This document shows positions 54,413 to 64,000 of a stretch of 64,000 bases of DNA, piece after piece. The stretch comes from Saccharopolyspora spinosa NRRL 18395 (GTDB taxonomy: Bacteria > Actinomycetota > Actinomycetes > Mycobacteriales > Pseudonocardiaceae), in the NCBI RefSeq assembly GCF_000194155.1, contig NZ_GL877880.1, forward strand, positions 69,030 through 133,029, in the 5' to 3' direction. Position 1 is the first letter of the stretch; each line of letters opens with the position of its first letter. A program made the translations under genes and the position numbers. The notes under the pieces are model-generated. The model was given only the letters and a program-made list of their open reading frames with translations, ran no database searches and was not told the DNA's origin.

Positions 54413-55102
54413 GTGACGACCGAACTGCCCGCGATTGTCGACGCCGCCGCGAACACTCCCGCGCTCGCTCTGCTGCCGGACTGGCTGGATCCGGAGCACA
54501 TCATCCAGTCGATGGGGCCGTTCGCCCTGATCGGCGTGTGCCTGATCATCTTCGCCGAATGCGGCCTGCTCATCGGCTTCTTCCTGCCCGGTGACTCGCT
54601 GCTGTTCGTGACCGGCCTGTTCGTCGCGACCGGCGCGATCAACACCCCGATCTGGCTGGTCTGCCTGCTGTTGGCCGTGTGCGCGTTCGTGGGCAACGTG
54701 ACCGGTTATTGGATCGGCCGCAAGGTCGGGCCGTCGATGTTCAACAAGCCGGACTCGAAGCTGTTCAAGCGGGAGCACGTGGACAAGACCCACGAGTTCT
54801 TCGATAAGTACGGGGCGCGCGCGATCATCCTGGCCCGGTTCGTGCCGATCGTGCGGACGTTCATCACCGCGGTCGCGGGCGTCGCGCAGATGGACCAGAA
54901 GAAGTTCTTCAGCTTCTCCGCGATCGGCGGCATCGCGTGGACCGTGAGCATGACGGTGCTCGGTTTCTTCCTGGGCAACATCCCGTGGATCAAGAGCAAC
55001 CTCGAAGCGATGGCGATTCTGATCGTGCTGGTCTCGATCATCCCGATCATCATCGAGTACCTGAAGAGCCGTCGCGAGAAGGCCCGCAACACCGCAGGCT
55101 GA
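54413..55102 (+). CDS. DedA-family membrane protein
   Basis: 229 aa. The DedA/VTT domain: FALIGVCLIIFAECGLLIGF, FLPGDSLLFVTG, GNVTGYWIGRKVG, and the conserved RFVPIVRTFITAVAGVAQM with functional arginines, then GGIAWT. It ends in a basic tail. DedA proteins are implicated in lipid-carrier flipping and membrane homeostasis. Starts at GTG 54413, chosen for the TACCGT hexamer upstream and for the fit to family length; the frame is open to 54329. Confidence 0.92.
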   Translation: MTTELPAIVDAAANTPALALLPDWLDPEHIIQSMGPFALIGVCLIIFAECGLLIGFFLPGDSLLFVTGLFVATGAINTPIWLVCLLLAVCAFVGNVTGYWIGRKVGPSMFNKPDSKLFKREHVDKTHEFFDKYGARAIILARFVPIVRTFITAVAGVAQMDQKKFFSFSAIGGIAWTVSMTVLGFFLGNIPWIKSNLEAMAILIVLVSIIPIIIEYLKSRREKARNTAG

Positions 55103-55206
55103 CCAGTCGTCACGTTCGCGCGGATCCGATTCGTCGGGTCCGCGCGAACTGCTTTCCGGGTCAGTTCTGGGAAAATCGCCACCCAACACGGCAGAAAGCG
55201 AACCAG

Positions 55207-55599
55207 ATGGAGCTCTCCCAGGTCCGCCTCCTCGTCACGGACTTCCCAAGTTGCTACCGCTTCTACCGGGAGGTGCTGCGGCTGGAACCGCAGTTCGAGG
55301 CACCGGACGGGCCGTACGCGAAGTTCAGCCCGGACGGCGGCACGGCGGCCATCGCCTTGCAGGACCGTGCGCAGATGGCCGAGGTCCTCGGCGAACTCGG
55401 CGAGCCGCCTACGGCATACCGGTCGCTGGTCGTGCTGCATCTAGACGACCTCGACGGCTACTGCGCGGAGATCACCGCGCGTGGCGCCGAACTGCTCAAC
55501 GGCCCGGCACCGATGACGGACCGGATGCGCGTCGCGCACCTGAAGGACCCCGCCGGGAACCTGATCGAGCTGCAGGAGTGGCTGGCCACCCGCGGTTGA
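55207..55599 (+). CDS. VOC/glyoxalase-family protein
   Basis: 130 aa, two babbab modules. MELSQVRLLVTDFPSCYRFY REV, then YAKFSPDGGTAAIAL, and MRVAHLKDPAGNLIELQEW with the C-terminal metal Glu. His and Glu ligand positions are partly replaced, so it may be a binding rather than catalytic protein. The ribosome site is weak. Convergent with the methyltransferase gene; only the stops separate them. Confidence 0.88.
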   Translation: MELSQVRLLVTDFPSCYRFYREVLRLEPQFEAPDGPYAKFSPDGGTAAIALQDRAQMAEVLGELGEPPTAYRSLVVLHLDDLDGYCAEITARGAELLNGPAPMTDRMRVAHLKDPAGNLIELQEWLATRG

Positions 55600-56244
55600 T
55601 CACCAGGCTCCGGCGAGGTCCGCGTGCTGCTCGATCCAGGTGTGCATCACGATGCCCGCGGCGACCCCGGCGTTGATCGAGCGGGTCGAACCGAACTGCG
55701 CGATGGACACCACCAGGTCCGCGTCCTGCCGCGAGTCGTCCCGCAGGCCCGGGCCTTCCTGGCCGAACAGCAGCACGCAGCGGCGCGGCAGCGCAGTCCG
55801 CTCGATCGGCACCGCGCCGACGGTGTTGTCCACCGCCACCAGCGCGAGGTCATGCTCGGTCGCATAGCCGCGCAGCGACTCCACGTCGGGGTGGTGGTGG
55901 ATGTGCTGGTACCGGTCGGTGACCATCGCGCCGCGCCGGTTCCAGCGCCGCCGCCCCACGATGTGCACGGCCTTCGCCGCGAACGCGTTCGCGGTGCGCA
56001 CCACCGTGCCGATGTTGTGGTCGTGCTGGAAGTTCTCGATGGCCACGTGGAAGTCGTGCCGCCGCAGGTCCAGGTCGGCGACGATCGCCTCGCGCCGCCA
56101 GTACCGGTAGTGGTCCACGACATTGCGCCGGTCGCCGTGCTCCAGCAGCTCCGGGTCGTAGCGCTCGTCGGTCGGCCACGGCCCCATCCAGGGACCGACG
56201 CCGACCGTGGTGCCCCACTCGGTGGGACCGACTTCCTCGCTCAC
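55600..56244 (-). CDS. TrmH/SpoU-family RNA 2'-O-methyltransferase
   Basis: 214 aa. SPOUT motifs: ENFQHDHNIGTVVRTANAFA (motif 1 with catalytic Arg), LLFGQEGPGLRDD (motif 2) and VSIAQFGSTRSINAGVAAGI (motif 3). It has a short N-terminal extension of ~60 residues. Target is a tRNA or rRNA ribose, not defined. GTG 56244 overlaps the pyrE stop (GTGA), so it is translationally coupled to pyrE. Confidence 0.92.
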   Translation of the reverse strand: MSEEVGPTEWGTTVGVGPWMGPWPTDERYDPELLEHGDRRNVVDHYRYWRREAIVADLDLRRHDFHVAIENFQHDHNIGTVVRTANAFAAKAVHIVGRRRWNRRGAMVTDRYQHIHHHPDVESLRGYATEHDLALVAVDNTVGAVPIERTALPRRCVLLFGQEGPGLRDDSRQDADLVVSIAQFGSTRSINAGVAAGIVMHTWIEQHADLAGAW

Positions 56245-56789
56245 GCCAACCCGAGGTCGGCCAGGCCGAGCAGCGAGCGGTAGGGCAGCCCGGCGGCTTC
56301 GATCGCCTCGCGCGCGCCGGTGTCGCGGTCGACCACGGTGGCCACCCCGACGATCTCGGCGTCTGCCGCGCGCAGCGCCTCGACGGCGGTTAGGACGCTG
56401 CCGCCGGTGGTGGAGGTGTCCTCAACCGCGAGCACCCGGCGACCGGTGACGCCCGGGCCTTCGATCAGCCGCTGCATGCCGTGCGCCTTGGTGCTCTTGC
56501 GGACCACGAACGAGTCCAGCGCGGGGCCTTCGGCGTGCATCATCGCAGTGGCGACGGGGTCGGCACCGAGCGTGAGGCCGCCGACGGCGACGTAGTCCCA
56601 GTCGTCGGTGAGCTGGCGCAGCAGGCTGCCGATCAGCGGCGCCGCCTGGTGATGCAGCGTCGCGCGGCGGAGGTCGACGTAGTAGTCGGCTTCCTTCCCG
56701 GAGGACAGGGTGACCCGACCGTGCACGACGGCGATTTCCCGGATTAGGCGGGCAAGCTCGGTGCGCTGCTGTTCATCCACTTTGACCAC
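56241..56789 (-). CDS. pyrE: Orotate phosphoribosyltransferase
   Basis: 182 aa, converts orotate and PRPP to OMP. The PRPP-binding loop is RVLAVEDTSTTGGS, and VTLSSGKEADYYVDLRRATL with GGLTLGADPVA supply orotate contacts. GTG 56789 has no Shine-Dalgarno; TATGCT lies 8 nt upstream. Followed by a coupled RNA methyltransferase. Other pyrimidine genes are not in the window. Confidence 0.96.
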   Translation of the reverse strand: MVKVDEQQRTELARLIREIAVVHGRVTLSSGKEADYYVDLRRATLHHQAAPLIGSLLRQLTDDWDYVAVGGLTLGADPVATAMMHAEGPALDSFVVRKSTKAHGMQRLIEGPGVTGRRVLAVEDTSTTGGSVLTAVEALRAADAEIVGVATVVDRDTGAREAIEAAGLPYRSLLGLADLGLA

Positions 56790-56797
56790 GAGTTTTC

Positions 56798-56803
56798 AGC
56801 ATA
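56798..56803 (-). promoter_or_regulatory. Putative -10 of a leaderless pyrE promoter
   Basis: TATGCT on the minus strand, 8 nt before GTG 56789. Confidence 0.5.
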
Positions 56804-56836
56804 CCGGCCGGGTTGCCGGGGCCCGTGGGCGGCGGC

Positions 56837-57610
56837 TCAGGTGCGGTCGGGGACGGTGCGCGTGACGATCATGCGCTGGAGCTTCTGCGGCACCAACCGG
56901 CCGAGGGCGACCAGCGCCTTGTACTGCACGCCGGGCACCGACACGATCTTGCCGCGGCGCAGGTCGGCCAGGGCCTCGTGCACCACCTGGTCGGCCTGCA
57001 GCCAGAAAGCCCTGGGCAGGTGCCCCATATCCAGCCCGGCCCGCTGGTGGAACTCGGTCTGGGTGAAGCCCGGGCACAGTGCCATGACCCGCACCCCGGT
57101 TCCGGCCAGCGACACCGACAGACCCTCGGAGAAGGCGGTCACGTAGGCCTTGGTCGCCCCGTAGGTGGAGCCGGCGACCGGGAAGAACCCGGCGACGCTG
57201 GACACGTTGATCACGTCGCCGCGGCCGCGCTCCCGCATCCCGCGCACCGCCGCGTGCGTCAGCGCGAGCACCGCGGCCACGTTGACGTTCAGCTGCCGCT
57301 GCAGCTCGGCACCGGTGGTTTCCCAGAACGAGCCGGCCGTGCCGAATCCGGCGTTGTTGACCAGCAGGTCGACCGGGCGCTCGGCGTCGGCGAGACGCTC
57401 CTCGACCCTGGCGCGCTGCTCCGCGTCGGCAAGGTCGGCAGAAAGCACCTCGACCCGGACCCCGTGCCGGGCCTCCAGGCGATCGGCGAATTCGGCGAGC
57501 CGTTCGGCGTCGCGGGCCACCAGGACCATGTCGTGGCCTTCGGCGGCGAGCCGGCGGGAGAAGGCGCGCCCGATGCCCGCGGTGGCGCCGGTGACGAGTG
57601 CGATAGCCAT
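56837..57610 (-). CDS. Short-chain dehydrogenase/reductase
   Basis: 257 aa classical SDR. ALVTGATAGIGRAFSRRLA (cofactor loop), LVNNAGFGTAG, NVSSVAGFFPV (Ser) and STYGATKAYVTAFSEGL (Tyr-x-x-x-Lys). The C-terminal region resembles the actinobacterial DltE/YqjQ-like group. Substrate unknown. ATG 57610 has no Shine-Dalgarno; TAGGTT lies 6 nt upstream. Confidence 0.92.
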   Translation of the reverse strand: MAIALVTGATAGIGRAFSRRLAAEGHDMVLVARDAERLAEFADRLEARHGVRVEVLSADLADAEQRARVEERLADAERPVDLLVNNAGFGTAGSFWETTGAELQRQLNVNVAAVLALTHAAVRGMRERGRGDVINVSSVAGFFPVAGSTYGATKAYVTAFSEGLSVSLAGTGVRVMALCPGFTQTEFHQRAGLDMGHLPRAFWLQADQVVHEALADLRRGKIVSVPGVQYKALVALGRLVPQKLQRMIVTRTVPDRT

Positions 57611-57667
57611 GAGCCGAACCTACCGAAGAGTTCGCCTGCCCCGCCCACCCGCCGGGGGCACCGCGCT

Positions 57668-57767
57668 TTCAATGAGCGTTTCCAACCTCTTCTTGCGCAA
57701 CGGTGCGGGTAGCGGAACCTCAGCAGCCTTCCAGACTCCGGGATCCGGCTTTGTGTACGACCAGCCC
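57668..57767 (-). repeat. Intergenic structured repeat, partial copy R8
   Basis: On the minus strand: CGTACACAAAGCCGGATCCCGGAG, CTGCTGAGGTTCCGCTACCC, GCACCG and GGAAACGCTCATTGAAAGCG. This is the 3' half only, sharing its tail with R5, and directly abuts a TTTCCATTGAAA palindrome (57768-57785). Confidence 0.75.
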
Positions 57768-57785
57768 GATTTCCATTGAAATTGC
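57768..57785. repeat. GATTTCCATTGAAATTGC palindrome
   Basis: Imperfect member of the TTTCCATTGAAA family, 15 bp downstream of a stop codon (minus-strand gene ending at 57800) and fused to repeat R8. Confidence 0.7.
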
Positions 57786-57799
57786 GGACTCCGAGGGGG

Positions 57800-58531
57800 T
57801 CAGCGCGAGCGGTCTGCCGACGGCTCCGCCTCGGCGTCGACGAGTTCGGTCTCCTCGGCCGCGTCGTTCGCGCCGTCGGTCACGTTCGGGTCGGTGTCGA
57901 ACGGGTCGATCAGGTCGGCGAGGTCGCCGAGGTCGCGCAGCAGGCGCTCTAGGCGCGCCGGGTCGGCGTCGTCGGGGTGCAAGGCCGCGAGCACCCAGTC
58001 GTTCTCCAGCCACACCACCGTGACGTCGTGCCCGATCTCCTCGGTCGCATCCACCAGGTCCGGCGTCACCAGCGGCCGGGCCGCCGCCACCTCGGTGACG
58101 AAGGCGTACCGCGAGCCGACCGGGCCGAGCAGGTCCAGCCCGGAGTCCTGCGGCACCGGCACGTCGGGCAGCCACAGCTCAATGGTGGCCGGACAGCTCC
58201 GCCGGCAGCGGATGGCGACCAGCACCGCGGCGATCTTGCCGTTGACGTCGAGGTCGAGGACGTACACCTGGCGGCGCCCGTCGGTGGTGAAGGTCGAGCC
58301 GGCCACCACGTCGGTGGCCGTCACGCCGTTGCACTGGGCGAGCACGCCGCGCTCCCACCTGGTCGGCAGGACCTGGTCGGCCTCGGCGAACTGCCAGCCG
58401 CGCAATGCGGCCCAGCGGCGTCGCTCCCGGTTGTTCGACGCGCGCTGGGATCGGTCGGCGATCAGCAGCGCGACGCCCGCACCGATAGCGACGACGGCGA
58501 TGACGAACCAGAGCCACGCAGGTATGCCCAC
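57800..58531 (-). CDS. Single-pass membrane protein of unknown function
   Basis: 243 aa from GTG 58531, preceded at 7 nt by TACCCT and without a Shine-Dalgarno. One N-terminal helix (IPAWLWFVIAVVAIGAGVAL) is followed by a basic linker (RSQRASNNRERRRW) and a ~170-residue soluble domain (WAALRGWQFAEADQVLPTRW, later VVAGSTFTTDGRRQVYVLDLD and HDVTVVWLENDWVLAAL). The acidic C-terminus is disordered-looking. Resembles unnamed actinobacterial proteins; no family assigned. Confidence 0.75.
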   Translation of the reverse strand: MGIPAWLWFVIAVVAIGAGVALLIADRSQRASNNRERRRWAALRGWQFAEADQVLPTRWERGVLAQCNGVTATDVVAGSTFTTDGRRQVYVLDLDVNGKIAAVLVAIRCRRSCPATIELWLPDVPVPQDSGLDLLGPVGSRYAFVTEVAAARPLVTPDLVDATEEIGHDVTVVWLENDWVLAALHPDDADPARLERLLRDLGDLADLIDPFDTDPNVTDGANDAAEETELVDAEAEPSADRSR

Positions 58532-59052
58532 ACTGCGCAGGGTAGTCCGATCATCGCCGAACACGAAGATCACCTGGACATCCGGTGCGGAACCGCCCCA
58601 TCGGTTGAACCTGACCTGGGAAAACACATCACGGAGAGGTGCGGTCGGGGCGATGTGCTTCGACCGCACCGCCGATCAGGTGGTTCAGCCGCCGATCGTC
58701 TGGCCGATCAAGTCCCGGACCGCCACCGGGTCGGCGAAGATGTCGGGCTCGTCGCCGCACACCTGGACGTCCTCGGTGCCGCCGAACCGGCTAGTGACGC
58801 CGATCTGGCTCCCAGCGCCGGGCCGAGTCGCGGATCAGCGCCGGACCGCCGGAGTCGCCCTGGCAGGCCGACACATGGTCACCGGGGCGGCGCAACAGCC
58901 AGCAGGTCGGCGCGCAGCTCGGCCCGCTGTTCGGCGGGCAGCCCGGTCAGGCCCCTCTCGATGGACTCAAGCCGAACCCCGAAATCCCCTGAACCGCAAA
59001 AAGCCCCAGGCGCCCGGCGCTGACCTGCGAAAACCAGCCCTAGGCTGGCCGG
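58532..59052. other. 521-bp region of gene remnants
   Basis: It holds the degraded trypsin-like gene (58685 to about 58890). Upstream of it on the minus strand is a short C-terminal-looking fragment (ESIERGLTGLPAEQRAELRA...VAPPR) that ends in TGA at about 58893. The 5' parts of both are missing. Confidence 0.55.
58685..58890 (-). pseudogene. Remnant of a trypsin-like serine protease gene
   Basis: Minus-strand frame 1 reads DHVSACQGDSGGPALIRDSA, the S1 catalytic-serine motif, and soon hits a stop. After a frame change the sequence continues as QIGVTSRFGGTEDVQVCGDE, then PDIFADPVAVRDLIGQTIGG and TGA at 58685, a normal end for secreted actinobacterial trypsin-like proteases. The catalytic His and Asp regions and the signal peptide are gone. 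It is a 3' fragment with at least one frameshift. Confidence 0.75.
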
Positions 59053-59682
59053 TCAGGAAGAGGCGAAGTTGTCGCAGAGGGTCTGCCACTCGTCCCGCTC
59101 CGGGGCGGGCCCGGGCAGCTCCGCGCCTCCCGAGCGCAGGCCTTCGAGCACCAGCCCCAGGTAGCGGGCGCGGAGCTCGGCACGGCGGGACTCGCTGGTC
59201 GGCAGTGCCGGATTGAGGTGCTTGAACAGCATCAGGATGTCCGTCCAGTCCACGTCCGAGCGCAGCTCGCCCGCCCGCTTGGCGGCGTCGACCAGGGCCT
59301 CGATCTCCGTCGCGACGCGCTGCTGCAGCTCCCGGAACTCCCCGGAGTAGGTGTGCTGCTGGTCCATCGGCGGCAGCACGGTACCGATACCGGCGCCTTC
59401 CCGCAGGCAGCGGCGCATGAACCGGACGAGGGCCTGCCACGGATCGGCTTCCTCGGTGCGGGCCGACTCCGCCTCGTCGACGATCCGCCGGAACGCGGTG
59501 ATGCGGACCTGCTCGATCAGTTCCTGCTTGCTCGGGTAACGCCGGTACACGCTCGCCACACCGACCCCCGCGCGCTTGGCGACCTCGGCCATCGGCGCCG
59601 CGAAGCTCTGCTCGGCGAACACCTCGCGAGCTGCGGCGATGACCTGGTCGTCGTACCGCGCGGATCTGTTCGGTGTGGCCAT
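59053..59682 (-). CDS. TetR-family regulator of the adjacent MFS transporter
   Basis: 209 aa from ATG 59682; TATGCT lies 6 nt upstream, with no Shine-Dalgarno. HTH: YDDQVIAAAREVFAEQSFAA, then PMAEVAKRAGVGVASVYRRY. The C-terminal domain is of the common SbtR-like/TetR_C type. Divergent from an MFS gene, with two near-identical 23-bp operator-like sequences in the 127-bp intergenic region, so it probably represses both. Confidence 0.92.
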   Translation of the reverse strand: MATPNRSARYDDQVIAAAREVFAEQSFAAPMAEVAKRAGVGVASVYRRYPSKQELIEQVRITAFRRIVDEAESARTEEADPWQALVRFMRRCLREGAGIGTVLPPMDQQHTYSGEFRELQQRVATEIEALVDAAKRAGELRSDVDWTDILMLFKHLNPALPTSESRRAELRARYLGLVLEGLRSGGAELPGPAPERDEWQTLCDNFASS

Positions 59683-59698
59683 TGCCACAGCATACGCC

Positions 59699-59757
59699 GG
59701 ACCGGAATGATCCGTTCCGCTGCCGGGTTGGACCGGACCGGAATCATCCGTTCCGCT
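59699..59757. promoter_or_regulatory. Duplicated TetR operator between tetR and MFS genes
   Basis: GGACCGGAAT[G/C]ATCCGTTCCGCT occurs at 59699-59721 and 59735-59757, 36 bp apart, differing at one base; each has CGGAA...TTCCG arms. The first copy lies 5 bp from the regulator's -10-like hexamer. Confidence 0.7.
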
Positions 59758-59809
59758 CCGGCGGACTGCGCTAGCAGGCCGCAGCGGCCGTTGGAAGCTG
59801 AGGAAAGGC

Positions 59810-61036
59810 ATGACCACCACGGAGCTCGTCCAGCCCCGCAGCGGCACCCGAGCGCTCCTCCACCGCGGCACCCTGTCCCGGCCAGCCTCGTTCTGGTTCA
59901 TCGGCGCGCTGTACACCCTGTTCCTGATGGCCTCCACCGCGCCGTCCCCGATGTACTCGATCTACCAGCAGCGCTGGCACTTCACGACCACGGTTCTCAC
60001 CGAGGTCTTCGCCGTCTACGCGGTGGCCATCCTGCTCTCGCTGGTGCTGTTCGGTTCCCTGTCCGACCACCTAGGTCGAAGGCCGGTGCTGCTGGCCGGG
60101 CTCGTGCTGGAGATCGCCTCGATGCTGGTGCTCGCGGTCGCGCCGGGCGTCGGCTGGCTGCTGGTGGGCCGGGCGCTGCAGGGCCTGGCCACCGGGTTGG
60201 CGACCAGCGCGATCAGCGGCGCCCTGCTCGACTTCCAACGCCCGGGCTCGAACCACGGATCGCTGATCAACGGAGTTTCCGCAGGCCTGGGCATGGCGCT
60301 CGGCTCGCTGCTGGCGGGTGCCCTGGTGCAGTTCGTGCCCGGACCGACGCTGACCAGCTACCTGCTTCTCATCCTCGGTTTCGTGCTCGCGATCCCCGGT
60401 GTGCTGCTGATGCCCGAACCGGTCGCGCGACGCGGCGCGCTGCGCGAGGTGCTGCGCCCGCAGCGGCCGACGGTGCCAGCGGGCAAGGGCTGGACGTTCG
60501 CGCTGATGGCGACGACGCTGCTCGCCTCGTGGATCGTCGGCGGGATGTTCATGTCCCTCGGACCGTCGGTGGCCAAGGGCCTGGTCAGCGGAAACCCCTA
60601 CCTGGTGGGCGGTTTGGCGGTCGCGGTGCTGGCCGGGTTCGGCGGGCTGGCGCAGCTGCTGCTGTCCGGGTGGGCGGCCCGGCGCGCGGTTCGGTTCGGC
60701 GCGCCACTGATGCTCGTCGGGCTGGCCGGGATGGCGGCCGCCGCACTGGAGCAGGGCGCTGCGTTGTTCTTCGTCAGCTCGGCGGTGCTCGGCACGGGCT
60801 GGGGCCTGGTGTTCATGGGCGGTTTCCGGATGCTGACCGGCCTGGCGGCCCCGGAACACCGAGCGGCGACCGCGGCGCTGATCTACGTCGTGGCATACCT
60901 TTCGGCCAGCGTCCCCAGCGTCGCCCTGGGATTCCTCAGCACGGTCTTCGGCCTGACCACGGCAACGCTGGCCTTCACCGCGACGGCGGCGATCTTCGTG
61001 ACGACGGCGGGCCTCTCCACCTTCGCCCGCCACTGA
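59810..61036 (+). CDS. MFS transporter (drug-efflux type)
   Basis: 408 aa from ATG 59810 with GAGGAAAGG upstream. Twelve membrane segments are expected. FGSLSDHLGRRPVLLAGL is the MFS motif A between TM2 and TM3, and LVGRALQGLATGLATSAISG follows in TM4-5. A probable efflux pump under control of the divergent TetR. Substrate unknown. Confidence 0.92.
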   Translation: MTTTELVQPRSGTRALLHRGTLSRPASFWFIGALYTLFLMASTAPSPMYSIYQQRWHFTTTVLTEVFAVYAVAILLSLVLFGSLSDHLGRRPVLLAGLVLEIASMLVLAVAPGVGWLLVGRALQGLATGLATSAISGALLDFQRPGSNHGSLINGVSAGLGMALGSLLAGALVQFVPGPTLTSYLLLILGFVLAIPGVLLMPEPVARRGALREVLRPQRPTVPAGKGWTFALMATTLLASWIVGGMFMSLGPSVAKGLVSGNPYLVGGLAVAVLAGFGGLAQLLLSGWAARRAVRFGAPLMLVGLAGMAAAALEQGAALFFVSSAVLGTGWGLVFMGGFRMLTGLAAPEHRAATAALIYVVAYLSASVPSVALGFLSTVFGLTTATLAFTATAAIFVTTAGLSTFARH

Positions 61037-61070
61037 CCGCCACCCCGGCGCGTCCGCCGCGGTCGCGCGC

Positions 61071-61115
61071 GTGAAGGGCGCCCTGACCGACTTGGTCGGC
61101 AAAGGTGTCCTTCAC
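61071..61115 (+). terminator. Terminator-like hairpin after MFS gene
   Basis: Outer arms GTGAAGG / CCTTCAC and inner CCGAC / GTCGG; 34 bp past the stop. Confidence 0.55.
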
Positions 61116-61274
61116 CCGCCATGACTCCACTGTGGACAGTCTCAGCGATCTCGAAGAACTGCTCGACGAGGAGCTCGACGACGAAGCGGACGAGGATTCG
61201 GAGGATGCGGCGATCGATGTGGAGTTCCACGTCGGCGGAGCCCATCGCCTGCTGCTGACCATCGCGGTCAGAAT

Positions 61275-61317
61275 GAGGAGCACCCGTGACCCGGTTCGCC
61301 GGGCGCGGGTGCCCCTC
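61275..61317 (-). terminator. clpB terminator hairpin
   Basis: GAGGAGCACCCG / CGGGTGCCCCTC with one mismatch, 12 bp after the clpB stop; a variant of the hairpins at 18654 and 35872. Confidence 0.6.
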
Positions 61318-61328
61318 GCCTGTCCAGG

Positions 61329-63911
<2,583 letters not shown>

Positions 63912-64000
63912 TCCTCACCTCGTCGCCGGGCGGCTGGTACGAGTCCGTCATCGCTCGCACCCATCATCTTATACATCGTCAACGTGAGAAAAGTTGAGCG
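63912..64000 (-). promoter_or_regulatory. clpB upstream region (incomplete)
   Basis: AT-richer than its surroundings; on the minus strand TTGACGATGTATAAG gives TTGACG and TATAAG elements, though they are too close to serve as one -35/-10 pair. The region is cut by the window edge. Confidence 0.35.

Larger units (their letters stand above)
61037..61328. other. 292-bp gap between convergent MFS and clpB genes
   Basis: Two terminator hairpins flank an acidic reading frame from 61105 (VDSLSDLEELLDEELDDEAD) that has no stop before entering clpB antisense; it is not called as a gene. Confidence 0.5.

Overview
High-GC, densely coding actinobacterial chromosome segment, most likely from the Pseudonocardiales (Saccharopolyspora-like). 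The clues are codon bias, SigE-family sigma factors, a DUF397 protein, a type VII-associated protein, a DUF3151 protein, sterol-carrier and pentapeptide proteins, frequent GTG starts and many apparently leaderless genes. No rRNA, tRNA, CRISPR array, insertion sequence or prophage was recognised. The region reads as core chromosome carrying an unusual load of intergenic repeats.

Layout. 1-3.4 kb: PucR-type regulator (cut by the window edge), class II HMG-CoA reductase and HMG-CoA lyase, together a likely mevalonate-catabolic unit. 3.4-14.7 kb: sterol-carrier protein, LuxR-type regulator, secreted subtilase, PRC-barrel protein, type VII-associated protein, PAS-GGDEF-EAL protein, secreted GH25 muramidase, two tandem pentapeptide membrane proteins and a DUF397 gene. 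14.8-25.2 kb: purine genes purSQL, purC and purB, interleaved with a secreted protein, an NAD-dependent epimerase-like protein, a metallo-hydrolase, a DUF2334 protein and a TenA_E protein. 25.9-38 kb: threonine synthase, an asymmetric ABC exporter pair (second gene frame-broken), TetR, a SugE-type SMR pump with a double operator, a sigma/anti-sigma pair, threonine aldolase, a HAD phosphatase and an aminotransferase. 38-50.6 kb: type VII effector pair, purD, glycerophosphodiesterase, Na+/H+ antiporter, purA, secreted HNH nuclease, FUSC protein, DUF3151 and fba. 50.8-64 kb: YciI protein, second SigE-family sigma, GlcNAc kinase-nagA operon with a DasR-like operator, DedA, VOC protein, TrmH methyltransferase-pyrE, SDR, TetR-MFS divergon with duplicated operators, and clpB.

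How the genes fit together. purS, purQ, purL, purC, purB, purD, purA and pyrE cover much of de novo nucleotide synthesis but are dispersed. purB, purC, purD and pyrE each start with GTG a few bases after a -10-like hexamer and have no Shine-Dalgarno sequence. nagA with the ROK kinase handles internalised N-acetylglucosamine. The 39 kb pair and the 7.4 kb gene point to a type VII secretion machine encoded elsewhere.

The most novel-looking content is non-coding. First, there is a dispersed element of about 90-155 bp, eight full or partial copies in both orientations, always near gene 3' ends, with nested stems that covary between copies. Second, there is a family of TTTCAATTGAAA / TTTCCATTGAAA palindromes at about ten intergenic sites. 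Several terminator-like hairpin families are also reused.
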